This document shows positions 1 to 9,496 of a DNA stretch of 64,000 nt, piece by piece; position 1 is the first letter of the stretch, and every line of letters starts with the position of its first letter. Position numbers and translations under genes: made by a program. Below the pieces are notes generated by a model that saw only the letters and a list, made by a program, of their open reading frames with translations, did not search any database and was not told where the DNA came from. The stretch comes from Ignavibacteriales bacterium (GTDB lineage Bacteria > Bacteroidota > Ignavibacteria > Ignavibacteriales > SURF-24): contig JAPLFH010000047.1 of assembly GCA_026390815.1 (NCBI GenBank), forward strand, positions 1-64,000. Reading direction: 5' to 3'.

Positions 1-70
1 CCGTGGCTGTCGTATAAGAAAATGAACTCATTAAATAATCTGTGTACAGTTCTAAGAGTTCTTTTTTCAT
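1..70 (-). CDS. Transposase, N-terminal fragment (cut by the window edge)
   Basis: Reading leftward from an ATG at 68-70 gives MKKELLELYTDYLMSSFSYT and runs off the window without a stop. The ELLELYTDYL..SSF.YTTAT start resembles the N-terminus of DDE transposases of IS4/IS701-like elements; that match is from memory, not from a search. An AGAGGT ribosome-binding site lies just upstream of the ATG. Only 23 residues are visible, so the catalytic domain and inverted repeats cannot be checked. If correct, an insertion sequence borders this region on the left. Confidence 0.5.
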   Translation of the reverse strand, partial: MKKELLELYTDYLMSSFSYTTAT

Positions 71-290
71 CGCATACCTCTGATTTTTGTCACCAGAAAT
101 TTAATACCTTTCTTTCTCTTTGCGTAAGGTGAGTTAATAATTGAATTGGATTTTGGTGCAATTAAATATTAAATGTTTCATGTTTATAAAATACTTTTAA
201 CTCCTCTATAGTCCCACAAAAATTGCCCTTGACTATAAATTGAAAAGTGATAAATATATATGTATCAACTAACATGAAAGGAATGCATAT
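71..290. promoter_or_regulatory. Divergent intergenic region with a sigma70-like promoter
   Basis: This gap separates the transposase fragment from the FAD oxidoreductase. TTGACT at 229-234 and TAAATA at 251-256 are 16 bases apart and would serve the oxidoreductase. An AAAGGA ribosome-binding site follows just before its ATG. No other gene or clear repeat is visible. Confidence 0.3.
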
Positions 291-1730
291 ATGAATAACA
301 GGAAAGTACAAACAAAAAGTGGTTCTATTTTAGATGAAGCAAAAATTGAAGAATTTAAATCAGCATTGCGCGGGCAATTAATCAGACCCGGGGATGATAG
401 TTACAATTCTACCCGAAAAATTTGGAATGCAATGATTGACAAATATCCCTCTCTGATTGTAAGAAGCTCGGGTGTATCTGATATAATTCATTCAGTAAAT
501 TTTGCAAGGAATAATAATTTAATAGTGGCAGTTAGAGGAGGCGGGCATAATATTGCTGGAAATGCAATTTGCGATGGAGGTCTTGTAATTGATCTTTCAT
601 TAATGAAATCCGTAAGGATTGATGCGTCATCCAAAACAGCTCGGGTTGAAGCTGGAGCAACTTTAGGAGATTTTGATCATGAAGCTCAATTATTCGGTTT
701 TGCAACTCCGTTAGGAATTAATTCAACTACTGGTGTTGCGGGGCTTACTCTTGGTGGTGGTTTTGGATGGTTGAGCAGAAAGTATGGGTTATCAATCGAT
801 AATCTAATTTCAGTTGAAGTCGTTACTGTTTCAGGTAAATTAATTAAAGCCAGCAAATCTGAAAATTCAGATTTGTTTTGGGCTATCAGGGGTGGGGGTG
901 GAAATTTTGGAATTGTAACTTCTTTTGAATTCCAATTACACAATGTTGGACCAGAAGTACTTGCTGGATTAATTATTCATCCAATTAATGCTGCAAGGGA
1001 TACACTCCGATTTTATCGCGATTTTATTAAATCTACTCCTGATGATTTTGTTTGTTGGTTTGTATTAAGAAAAGCGCCTCCTTTACCTTTTCTTGCACCA
1101 GAATGGCATGGAAAAGAAATTCTTGCACTTGCAGTTTGTTATTCCGGAAAAGTTGAACAAGGGGAACGAATTGCCAAACCTCTAAGGTCATACGGTAGAC
1201 CTCTGGCAGATATAATTGGACCGATGCAATATAAAAATTGGCAGACAGTGCTTGATCCTTTGCTAACACCTGGAATGCGTAATTACTGGAAGTCTCATGA
1301 CTTTCTGGAATTAAGTGATGGACTTATTGATACACTGATTGAATACGCGCGTAAAATACCGGACCCACAAACTGAGATTGCTATGGCACAGCTTGGTGGT
1401 AAAGTAAGTAAAATTCCAATTGATGCGACCGCTTATACTCACCGTGATGCACAATATATTATGAATGTACATGGAAGATGGGAAGATTCAGCTAAAGATG
1501 AAGCATGCATTGCCTGGGCACGGGGACTTTACCAGGCTGTTACTCCTTATGCCACAGGTGGTGTATATGTAAACTTCCTTACACAGGAAGAGCAGGATCG
1601 GGTTCATAATGCTTACGGTTCTAATTATAATAAACTTGTTGAAATAAAAATTAAATATGATCCGAATAATTTTTTCAGCATTAATCAAAATATTTCACCA
1701 ACCTATGAATATGTGGAAGACGATGAATAA
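291..1730 (+). CDS. FAD-binding (BBE-like) oxidoreductase
   Basis: A 479-residue flavoprotein of the PCMH/berberine-bridge-enzyme family, which oxidises alcohols, sugars or amines using covalently bound FAD. The FAD-binding region covers roughly residues 50-220. It includes RGGGHNIAG, whose His86 is the usual 8-alpha-histidyl FAD attachment site, and GVAGLTLGGGFGWLSRKYGL near 148-167. The C-terminal BBE segment ends with YDPNNFF. The second attachment cysteine of bicovalent members would fall near GINSTTG, where this protein has Asn144, so a single covalent link is expected. There is no signal peptide, so it is probably cytoplasmic. It stands alone, with its own promoter and a terminator downstream. 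The substrate cannot be read from the sequence. Confidence 0.88.
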   Translation: MNNRKVQTKSGSILDEAKIEEFKSALRGQLIRPGDDSYNSTRKIWNAMIDKYPSLIVRSSGVSDIIHSVNFARNNNLIVAVRGGGHNIAGNAICDGGLVIDLSLMKSVRIDASSKTARVEAGATLGDFDHEAQLFGFATPLGINSTTGVAGLTLGGGFGWLSRKYGLSIDNLISVEVVTVSGKLIKASKSENSDLFWAIRGGGGNFGIVTSFEFQLHNVGPEVLAGLIIHPINAARDTLRFYRDFIKSTPDDFVCWFVLRKAPPLPFLAPEWHGKEILALAVCYSGKVEQGERIAKPLRSYGRPLADIIGPMQYKNWQTVLDPLLTPGMRNYWKSHDFLELSDGLIDTLIEYARKIPDPQTEIAMAQLGGKVSKIPIDATAYTHRDAQYIMNVHGRWEDSAKDEACIAWARGLYQAVTPYATGGVYVNFLTQEEQDRVHNAYGSNYNKLVEIKIKYDPNNFFSINQNISPTYEYVEDDE

Positions 1731-1797
1731 ATATGAACAAGTTCAGATTCTATTTCTTCCAAGCTGAATAAATTGTATTAGAATATCAATTAAAAAT

Positions 1798-1827
1798 CAG
1801 GCAGGGAATAATACCTGCCTGTTATTT
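1798..1827 (+). terminator. Rho-independent terminator after the FAD oxidoreductase
   Basis: Perfect 8-bp stem, CAGGCAGG (1798-1805) and CCTGCCTG (1814-1821), with an 8-base loop, followed by TTATTT. It lies about 70 bases past the oxidoreductase stop codon. The rest of 1731-2035 holds no gene. A TATATTTG at 1927-1934 resembles the Bacteroidota -7 element TAnnTTTG and may belong to the acyl-CoA ligase promoter, but no -33 box stands at the right distance. Confidence 0.8.
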
Positions 1828-2035
1828 CTCCAATTACTTTAATTGTTTAATCCGCCCAAAGATTCATCCCATTATTTTAAATTATATTGAATGCTATATT
1901 GTTAGCCAATTAATCACATTTGTTTCTATATTTGCACATCAGAATTAACTTTTTAAGAGTTTCAAGTAAACACATTTTGTATTCTTTCATTTTTATAATT
2001 AGTCAAGTATTTTCCACACAATATTTGGAGAAAAA

Positions 2036-3859
2036 ATGCCTGTAATTAGACCATTTAAAACAATTCCCGAATTGTTTGTTATACTTAGCGAAGAGTATAG
2101 TAAAGTTGCTGAACATCCATTAATGAAATATAAATCCGGTAATGAATGGAAAGGAATTAGTTACGCACAATTTGGAGAGGAAACAGAAATATTTGCTCTT
2201 GGATTATCAACGCTTGGGATAAAACGTGATGATAAAATTGCAATCATTTCAGAAAACCGTCCGGAATGGGTGTACTCAGATATGGCAATCATCGGATTGG
2301 GTGCCGTTGATGTACCGCTTTATCCATCCTTAACATCTGATACAGTTGAATTTATATTAAATAATTCGGAATCAATTGGTATCATTGCCTCGAATAAATT
2401 TCAGTTAAATAAAATTTTAAAGATCAAAAAGAATTGTAAGTATCTAAAGTTCATTATAATTCTAAATGAAAAAGATATGCTTTCCGGCGAACCTAACTTG
2501 TACACTTTTAAGGAAGTTCAGGAAAGAGGAAAAGAATTCAGAAAAAATAAACCGTTCCTCTTTAAAGAAAATTTGAAACTTGCAAAGGAAGATGATCTAT
2601 GTACCATTATTTATACTTCAGGAACTACCGGCGAACCAAAAGGAGTAATGCTAACTCATAAGAATATTGTTTCCAATGTATTAGCTGCAACAGAAGCAAT
2701 TCCTTTTTCTAAGGATGATCTTTTCCTTTCATTCCTACCATTATGCCATATATTTGAGCGAATGGCTGGATATTATTCAGCTTTTTCTGCCGGGGCAGGT
2801 ATCGCGTATGCAGAAAGCATTGAAGCAGTTGCGCAAAATATGATAGAAGCGAAACCAACTATTATTACAACTGTTCCAAGGTTGTTCGAAAGAATTTACA
2901 GTAAAATAAAAAAGAATGTTGATAGTCAGCCGGAGAAAAAACAAAAAATATTTAATTGGGCTATTAAGATTGGTAGAGAATATGCTCAGGCTAAAAAAGC
3001 AGATAAAGTTTCTTTAGCGTTATCTATAAAGCATAAAGGTGCAGACACTTTAGTTTTTAAAAAATTACGCGAAAAGACTGGTGGAAAACTAAGATTTTTT
3101 GTTTCCGGTGGTGCCGCATTACCAAGAGAATTGGGTGAATTTTTTGAAGCAGTTGGCATTACAATTATTGAAGGTTATGGGTTAACTGAATCATCCCCTG
3201 TAATTGCTGCAAACAGAGTTGATGATTACAAATATGGAACTGTTGGAAAAATTTTTCCAGGTGTTGAAGTAAAAATTGCGTCTGATGGAGAAATACTTGC
3301 CCGCGGTCCAAATATTATGCAGGGATATTACAAAAATAAAAAAGAAACGGATGCTGTTTTAAAAGATGGTTGGTTGTACACCGGAGATATTGGTGTGTTT
3401 GATGCCGAAGGATTCCTGATGATTACCGATAGAAAGAAGCATCTCTTCAAAACATCAACTGGAAAATACATTGCTCCAACTCCAATTGAAAATCTTTTTC
3501 TTGGCAGTAAATATATTGATCAGTTTGTTCTGATCGGCGATAGAAGAATGTTTTTAAGTGCGCTTATCGTTCCAGATTTTGAGGCAATTAAAGAATATGC
3601 TGATTCGAATAATATTCCTTATTCCAGTATTGAAGATTTATCTGACAAGAAAGAAATTTATGATTTAATTCAAAAAGATCTGGAACAATTTCAGAAGCAG
3701 CTTGCTAATTTTGAGAGAGTTAGGAAATTTGTTCTGTTAGATAAACCATTTACATTGGAAACAGGAGAAATAACTCCAACTCTGAAATTGAAAAGAAAAG
3801 TAATTGAAGAAAGATATGGCAGCTTAATTGATGAAATGTATAAGAGTTTGGAGAAATAA
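2036..3859 (+). CDS. Long-chain fatty acid--CoA ligase (AMP-binding)
   Basis: A 607-residue adenylate-forming enzyme that activates fatty acids with ATP and CoA. The P-loop-like AMP-binding signature YTSGTTGEPKGVMLTH starts at residue 193. GYGLTESSP (about 380) and YTGDIG (about 450) are the other conserved motifs. The length and the insert after the signature fit the bacterial FadD15/long-chain ACSL type rather than acetyl-CoA synthetase. GGAG sits seven bases before the ATG. It is monocistronic and convergent with nrdJ, with a shared hairpin between them. Probable roles are membrane lipid recycling or beta-oxidation; no other fatty-acid genes are in view. Confidence 0.92.
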   Translation: MPVIRPFKTIPELFVILSEEYSKVAEHPLMKYKSGNEWKGISYAQFGEETEIFALGLSTLGIKRDDKIAIISENRPEWVYSDMAIIGLGAVDVPLYPSLTSDTVEFILNNSESIGIIASNKFQLNKILKIKKNCKYLKFIIILNEKDMLSGEPNLYTFKEVQERGKEFRKNKPFLFKENLKLAKEDDLCTIIYTSGTTGEPKGVMLTHKNIVSNVLAATEAIPFSKDDLFLSFLPLCHIFERMAGYYSAFSAGAGIAYAESIEAVAQNMIEAKPTIITTVPRLFERIYSKIKKNVDSQPEKKQKIFNWAIKIGREYAQAKKADKVSLALSIKHKGADTLVFKKLREKTGGKLRFFVSGGAALPRELGEFFEAVGITIIEGYGLTESSPVIAANRVDDYKYGTVGKIFPGVEVKIASDGEILARGPNIMQGYYKNKKETDAVLKDGWLYTGDIGVFDAEGFLMITDRKKHLFKTSTGKYIAPTPIENLFLGSKYIDQFVLIGDRRMFLSALIVPDFEAIKEYADSNNIPYSSIEDLSDKKEIYDLIQKDLEQFQKQLANFERVRKFVLLDKPFTLETGEITPTLKLKRKVIEERYGSLIDEMYKSLEK

Positions 3860-3869
3860 TTAATAAATG

Positions 3870-3891
3870 AAAAGGGGCTTAAAGCCCCTTT
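3870..3891. terminator. Bidirectional terminator between acyl-CoA ligase and nrdJ
   Basis: AAAGGGGCTT is followed almost directly by AAGCCCCTTT, a GC-cored inverted repeat flanked by A and T runs on either side. It lies 12 bases after the ligase stop and 22 before the nrdJ stop, so it can end both convergent transcripts. Confidence 0.75.
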
Positions 3892-3912
3892 CGATTAACA
3901 GTTAAATTAAGT

Positions 3913-6900
3913 TTAGCTGCAGCCTGAAGTTGAACCGCAAGTCATACATTTTAAACACGTTCCATTCCTAACCATTGTTATGCTTCCGCACTCCGAACAA
4001 ACATCTCCCGTGTAACCTTTTTCCCGCGCCTGCTTAATTTTTTCTCCTTCGGGATTGTATACTTTGGCTAATGGTTTTATTTTCAATTCAGTTTTTGACT
4101 TGAAAGTTTTTGCATCCGTTCTATCCAGTTCGATCATTTTTTCACTAATAACTTCTTCGCTCACGTATTCGTCATTCGATATTCCGCTTATTGTATCGCG
4201 TGTTGTTTTGTTATTCATTCCATCTGAAGGCACGTGGGCAAGATCATTTCTGCTTAAATACGTTACGGCAAGTTCGCGAAAAATATAATCGATTACCGAA
4301 GTTGCCATTTTAATTTTTTCGTTTCCATTTACAATTCCGCTTGGTTCAAACCTAGTGAATACAAATGCATCAATAAATTCTTCAAGCGGTACGCCGTGTT
4401 GCAATCCAAGTGAAATAGAAATGGCAAAACAGTTAAGCAAACTTCTGAATGCTGCTCCTTCACGATGCATGTCTATGAATATTTCACCAAGCTGTCCGTT
4501 GTCATATTCACCCGTTCTGATATAAACTGATTGCCCGTTGATTTTAGCTTTTTGTGTGTAGCCGGTTCTTCTATCCGGTAATCTTCTTCTCTTTGCAATG
4601 TAACGATGAATAATTCTTTCAGCAATCTTAACAATATCGTTGGAAGCTTTATCTTCAATTATGCTTTCATATTCTTCAACTGCAATTGTATTAAGCGGTT
4701 GAGAAAGTTTGGAGCCATCTCTGTACAACGCATTTGCCTTCAATCCAAGTTTCCAGGATTCCATATAAGCATTTTTAATGTCATCAATTGAAGCATGATT
4801 TGGTAAGTTGATAGTTTTAGAAATTGCTCCGGAAATAAATGGTTGAGCCGCCCCCATCATCTTTATATGTGCATTAGCTTTAATGAACCTTGTTCCTCTC
4901 TTACCGCATTTGTTCGCACAGTCGAAGACAGGGTAATGCTCATGCTTTAAGAAGGGAGCACCTTCAATTGTCATTGCACCGCATACGTAATCATTCGCTG
5001 TTGCAATTTCCTGTTTAGAAAATCCGAGCAAAGAAAGCATATCAAAATCCCAGGCATTCAATTGCTCTTTTGTAAAGTCTAATTTCTTAATGCAAAATTC
5101 TTCGCCAATAATAAATTTGTTAAATGCAAAACTAATTTCAAATACTGATGGAAGAATTGCTTCAATTTTTTCAAGAACGTCATCAGTAAAACCTTTCGCT
5201 TTAAGTGATTCATAATTAATGTTAGGGCAATTTTTTAAACTGCCGGCGCCTTTGCCATACTTAATTATTTCATTTATCTGTTCTTGATTGTATCCCAATC
5301 TTTTTAGAGCTGGAGGTATGGATTGATTAATAATTTTAAAATATCCACCGCCAGCAAGTTTTTTAAATTTAACCAGTGCAAAGTCCGGCTCAATACCGGT
5401 AGTATCGCAATCCATTACCAATCCTATTGTTCCAGTTGGAGCAATTACTGTTACCTGGGCATTTCTAAAACCATAACTTGTTCCTAAGTCCAAAGCTTTA
5501 TCCGCATCCTCATGCGCCGCTTCCAACAAATCAGATGGGCAATCTTTAGGATTAATACCTACCGGAAAAATTGAAAGCCCTTCGTATTCATCTTTAGGAA
5601 CGTTATACGCTGCTCTGCGATGGTTACGAATTACCCGAAGCATTGATACTTTATTTCTTTCATATGAAGAAAAGGAACCTAATTCTTTTGCCATCTCCGC
5701 TGAAGTAGCATAAGCAGTCATATTAATTATTGCAGAGAGTGCACCACAAATTGCAATGGCAGAATCACTGTCGTATGGAATTCCCTGTAACATTAAAAGA
5801 GAACCAAGATTTGCATATCCAAGTCCGAGTGTTCTGTACTCATAACTTTTTTGTGCAATTTCTTTGCTGGGGAATTGAGCCATCAAAACACTAATCTCAA
5901 GTATTATTGTCCAAATCCTGGTAGCGTGGCGGTATGATGCTATATCGAATTTATATGAATCTACATCATAAAATTTTACAAGATTAAGCGATGCAAGATT
6001 GCAAGCTGTGTCATCCATAAACATATATTCACTGCAAGGATTGGAAGCACGAATTTCTCCATCAGCAATACAGGTGTGCCATTCGTTAATGGTTGTATGA
6101 AATTGTAAACCAGGATCCGCACACGACCAGGCTGCATATGCAATATCATCCCAAAGATCTCTTGCAAGTAAGGTTTTACAAGGTTTAGGTTCTCTATTTT
6201 CTTTTTCGGCACTCTTCTTTTCAACTCTCCAATATAAATTCCAGTCATTATCGGTAATAACTGCGCGCATAAATTGGTTGGTTACGCGAATGGAATTGTT
6301 GGAGTTCTGACCAGACACAGTTACATATGAATCTGAGTTCCAATCTGTATCGTATACCGGAAATTCAATGGAAGTGAATCCAAGTTTTGCTAAATGAATT
6401 ACTCTTTCAATATAATTATCCGGAACCATCGCTTTCCGAGCATCAAGAACAGCTTGCTTTAATTTTTGATTTAACTTTTTATTGAATCTATCATTTTCCG
6501 GGTGCTCTTCGTAGCAGGACTGGATTATTCTATTTAAATGATAATTGCAAATTTTTGAACCGGTAACAAGTGAAGCTACTTTTTGTTCTTCAATAGATTT
6601 CCAATTAATAAATTCTTCAATGTCCGGATGATCCATATCCAGAGTAACCATTTTAGCTGCACGACGAGTAGTGCCACCAGATTTGATTGCACCGGCAGAA
6701 CGATCACCGATTTTTAAGAATGACATTAATCCGGAAGATTTACCACCACCGCTTAAAGGTTCGTTCACACCACGAATGTTTGAGAAATTTGTACCTGTTC
6801 CTGAACCGTACTTAAATAATCTTGCTTCGCGAATCCATAAATCCATAATGCCATTTTCATTTACAAGATCATCTTTAACTGATTGAATGAAACATGCATG

Positions 6901-7488
6901 TGGCTGAGGATGAGTATAAGCGTCTGTAGAAGCCGTAAGTTTTCCAGTTTGATAATCCACATAATAATGACCTTGAGATGGTCCGGAAATTCCGTAAGCC
7001 CAATGCAAACCGGTGTTAAACCATTGTGGGCTGTTTGGTGCTGCCATTTGGTTAGCGAGCATAAATATGGTTTCATCCATAAAAGTATGAGCATCATCTT
7101 CAGAATCAAAGTAACCGGCTTTCCAGCCCCAATAAGTCCAGCATCCAGCAAGCCTGGTAAATACTTGTCGCGCATCAGTTTCGCTTGTAAATCTATCTTT
7201 TTCCGGAAGCTGCTTTAACATTTCTTCATCTGCCTTAGAAGATTGAAGCCAGTCCGGTATACCATCTTCATTAAGCTTAATCAGCAGTTTGGGAATACCA
7301 GCTTTGCGAAAATATTTTTGAGCAATTATGTCTGTTGCAACTTGCGACCAGGAAGTAGGAACTTTAACATCTTCCATCTTAAAAACTATTGAGCCATCTG
7401 GATTTTTTATTTCAGAAATACGGATGGAAAACTCAATTGTGGATAATGGATCTTCTCCTGCTTTAGTAAATACTCGATCTATTTTCAT
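3913..7488 (-). CDS. nrdJ: Adenosylcobalamin-dependent ribonucleotide reductase (class II)
   Basis: A 1191-residue protein reducing ribonucleotides to deoxyribonucleotides with coenzyme B12 as the radical source. The family core is clear: [11 protein letters not shown] near residue 150, the [13 protein letters not shown] loop near 230, [20 protein letters not shown] around 480 and [20 protein letters not shown] around 690. The C-terminus carries a cysteine cluster with CSECG, CLKC and CGSTSGCS, the usual zinc and redox tail of the large NrdJ form. AGGAG precedes the start. No NrdR box or cobalamin riboswitch was recognised upstream. A class II enzyme works with or without oxygen, but the cell must make or import B12. 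Confidence 0.96.
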   Translation of the reverse strand: MKIDRVFTKAGEDPLSTIEFSIRISEIKNPDGSIVFKMEDVKVPTSWSQVATDIIAQKYFRKAGIPKLLIKLNEDGIPDWLQSSKADEEMLKQLPEKDRFTSETDARQVFTRLAGCWTYWGWKAGYFDSEDDAHTFMDETIFMLANQMAAPNSPQWFNTGLHWAYGISGPSQGHYYVDYQTGKLTASTDAYTHPQPHACFIQSVKDDLVNENGIMDLWIREARLFKYGSGTGTNFSNIRGVNEPLSGGGKSSGLMSFLKIGDRSAGAIKSGGTTRRAAKMVTLDMDHPDIEEFINWKSIEEQKVASLVTGSKICNYHLNRIIQSCYEEHPENDRFNKKLNQKLKQAVLDARKAMVPDNYIERVIHLAKLGFTSIEFPVYDTDWNSDSYVTVSGQNSNNSIRVTNQFMRAVITDNDWNLYWRVEKKSAEKENREPKPCKTLLARDLWDDIAYAAWSCADPGLQFHTTINEWHTCIADGEIRASNPCSEYMFMDDTACNLASLNLVKFYDVDSYKFDIASYRHATRIWTIILEISVLMAQFPSKEIAQKSYEYRTLGLGYANLGSLLMLQGIPYDSDSAIAICGALSAIINMTAYATSAEMAKELGSFSSYERNKVSMLRVIRNHRRAAYNVPKDEYEGLSIFPVGINPKDCPSDLLEAAHEDADKALDLGTSYGFRNAQVTVIAPTGTIGLVMDCDTTGIEPDFALVKFKKLAGGGYFKIINQSIPPALKRLGYNQEQINEIIKYGKGAGSLKNCPNINYESLKAKGFTDDVLEKIEAILPSVFEISFAFNKFIIGEEFCIKKLDFTKEQLNAWDFDMLSLLGFSKQEIATANDYVCGAMTIEGAPFLKHEHYPVFDCANKCGKRGTRFIKANAHIKMMGAAQPFISGAISKTINLPNHASIDDIKNAYMESWKLGLKANALYRDGSKLSQPLNTIAVEEYESIIEDKASNDIVKIAERIIHRYIAKRRRLPDRRTGYTQKAKINGQSVYIRTGEYDNGQLGEIFIDMHREGAAFRSLLNCFAISISLGLQHGVPLEEFIDAFVFTRFEPSGIVNGNEKIKMATSVIDYIFRELAVTYLSRNDLAHVPSDGMNNKTTRDTISGISNDEYVSEEVISEKMIELDRTDAKTFKSKTELKIKPLAKVYNPEGEKIKQAREKGYTGDVCSECGSITMVRNGTCLKCMTCGSTSGCS

Positions 7489-7874
7489 TAAAATCTCCTC
7501 AAACTTTATCTATATGAATGCTGAATCGAAAATCAGCAAGTAGTTGTTCGTCTTCTAAGAATAAATTATTATAACATTTTTTTTTGAAATAACAATAGCA
7601 AATGAAAAATATATTTGTAAAAGAAAATTTTGTGTCATAAGATTTTTTTTGATGGGAATCTTTCATTTTGTTTAGGCTTAAGATAAAATATTTTTTTGAA
7701 ACAAAAAATTTATTTAAAAAATATTTTTGTGGATATTCTCGAAATATTTTTTTTAAAAAGAAAACTCGGGAACTTTCCAGAAAATTTTCCATTCTGTCTA
7801 AGAATTCTTTCAAATTAGATTTTGAATGACTCTTTCTTATTCCATATATTTACACAAAAAAAATGGAGTGAATA
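7489..7874. promoter_or_regulatory. AT-rich divergent promoter region of nrdJ and malQ
   Basis: A 386-base gap, very AT-rich, with long T runs. For malQ a Bacteroidota-style promoter can be proposed: TTTG at 7821-7824, a 20-base spacer, then TATATTTA at 7845-7852 (consensus TAnnTTTG). No similarly good element was found for nrdJ on the other strand. Nothing else is visible. Confidence 0.35.
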
Positions 7875-9407
7875 ATGATAGAGCGTTCTGCAGGAATACT
7901 ACTTCATCCTACTTCTTTACCTGGAAAGTTTGGAATAGGTGACCTTGGCGAGGAAGCTTTTAATTTTGTTAATTTCTTAGTTGCAACAGGACAAAAATTG
8001 TGGCAGGTATTTCCATTAGGTCCAACCGGATATGGGGATTCGCCTTATCAATGCTTTTCTGCATTTGCCGGTAATCCATTGTTGATTAGTCCTCAGGTTT
8101 TACTAAAAGAAAATCTGCTTAAAGAGGATGATTTGCAAGTTATTCCTGAATTCAATCCAGTAGAAATTGATTTTGGTAAAGTGATTGATTACAAATATTC
8201 ATTGCTGAATAAAGCCTATCTAAACTTTAAGAAAAGTGAAAAAAAGTTGAAGAATGAGTTCAAGATATTTTGCGAAGCTAACGAAGATTGGCTGGAAGAT
8301 TACGCATTGTTTATGGCTGCAAAAAGTTACCACGGTGGAGTTGTTTGGACTAAGTGGGCTAAGGAAATTGCTTTTAGAAAGGGAAATGCTGTAAATGAAT
8401 GGAAAGAAAAATTATCTGATGAAGTAAATTTTCAAAAATTCGTTCAATTCAATTTCTTTAAGCAGTGGAAAGCAGTAAAAGAATTTGCCAACAATAAGGG
8501 AATTAAAATCATTGGTGATCTGCCGATCTTTATTGCTTATGACAGTGCTGACTTATGGGCAAATAAAAATTTATTCACAGTTGATGATAAAGGTAAACTC
8601 CAATTTGTTGCTGGTGTACCGCCGGATTATTTTAGTGCAACTGGGCAACTTTGGGGAAATCCGCTTTACAAGTGGAATGAAATGGAAAAGGATGATTTCC
8701 AATGGTGGCGAAAAAGAATTACCAAACTTTTAGATGTAATGGATATAATTCGAATTGATCATTTCAGAGGATTTGATGCATATTGGGAAATTCCTGGTGA
8801 TGCACCAACTGCTATTACAGGAAGATGGGTAAAAGCGCCCGGCGAAAAGTTTTTCAGTACAATTGTAAAATACCTTGGTGAGGTTCCTATCATCGCCGAA
8901 GATTTGGGTGTAATAACAAAATCTGTTGAGAAGTTGAGAGATAAGTTTAATTTCCCGGGAATTAAAATTCTTCAGTTTGCATTTGGAACTGGAATGGAAA
9001 GTAAATTCCTGCCGCATAATCATATTAAAAATTGCGTTGTTCATACCGGTTCACACGATAATGACACTACCCGCGCTTTTTTTGAAAAAGCAAAACACGA
9101 TGGAACGGACATGTATTCCTTTGCCCAAAAATATTTGAATTACTATGGTGAAGAAATTTGTCAGGTGTTGATTAGTTCTGCTTATGCATCGGTTGCTAAT
9201 ATTGTTGTTATTCCAATGCAGGATATGTTGAATTTAGGAACCGAAGCGAGAATGAATTTCCCCGGAACTCTTGGTGGTAATTGGACCTGGAGGTTTACCT
9301 GGGATCAGATACCAAAAGATCTAATCAAGATTTATAAAGAGATGACAATAATGTACGAACGCCCTCCAAAGCCAAAAGAAGAAACTGTAATTGATGTAGA
9401 GAATTGA
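7875..9407 (+). CDS. malQ: 4-alpha-glucanotransferase (amylomaltase, GH77)
   Basis: A 510-residue cytoplasmic enzyme that moves alpha-1,4-glucan segments between maltodextrins. GH77 landmarks are present: LHPTSLPG near the N-terminus, GDSPYQCFSAFAGNP around residue 55, RIDHFRGF around 292 with the catalytic aspartate, EDLGVI around 341 with the acid/base glutamate, and HTGSHDNDTTR around 390. The length is typical. GGAG lies just before the ATG. A debranching enzyme at 18485 could feed it linear glucans, so together they suggest glycogen or starch turnover. Confidence 0.95.
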   Translation: MIERSAGILLHPTSLPGKFGIGDLGEEAFNFVNFLVATGQKLWQVFPLGPTGYGDSPYQCFSAFAGNPLLISPQVLLKENLLKEDDLQVIPEFNPVEIDFGKVIDYKYSLLNKAYLNFKKSEKKLKNEFKIFCEANEDWLEDYALFMAAKSYHGGVVWTKWAKEIAFRKGNAVNEWKEKLSDEVNFQKFVQFNFFKQWKAVKEFANNKGIKIIGDLPIFIAYDSADLWANKNLFTVDDKGKLQFVAGVPPDYFSATGQLWGNPLYKWNEMEKDDFQWWRKRITKLLDVMDIIRIDHFRGFDAYWEIPGDAPTAITGRWVKAPGEKFFSTIVKYLGEVPIIAEDLGVITKSVEKLRDKFNFPGIKILQFAFGTGMESKFLPHNHIKNCVVHTGSHDNDTTRAFFEKAKHDGTDMYSFAQKYLNYYGEEICQVLISSAYASVANIVVIPMQDMLNLGTEARMNFPGTLGGNWTWRFTWDQIPKDLIKIYKEMTIMYERPPKPKEETVIDVEN

Positions 9408-9426
9408 TTTTTAAATATTGAACTTT

Positions 9427-9469
9427 GGATGCCTGATAGACGTAAACTTGTATTTCATATCAGGCATCC
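9427..9469. terminator. Long perfect hairpin between convergent malQ and amidohydrolase
   Basis: GGATGCCTGATA (9427-9438) and its exact complement TATCAGGCATCC (9458-9469) form a 12-bp stem with a 19-base loop. It sits between two convergent genes and probably stops both transcripts, although neither side has a strong T run. Confidence 0.6.
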
Positions 9470-9496
9470 ATTATCCGGTAAAGCTTAAATGTACTT

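Noticed and set aside
7499-7813. 104-codon minus-strand frame upstream of nrdJ
   Set aside because: Its composition is that of AT-rich noncoding DNA (many Phe, Lys, Tyr), it has no ribosome-binding site, and it would sit in the nrdJ promoter.
7489-7874. Cobalamin riboswitch for nrdJ
   Set aside because: No B12 box or GC-rich paired core was found; the gap is almost entirely A and T.
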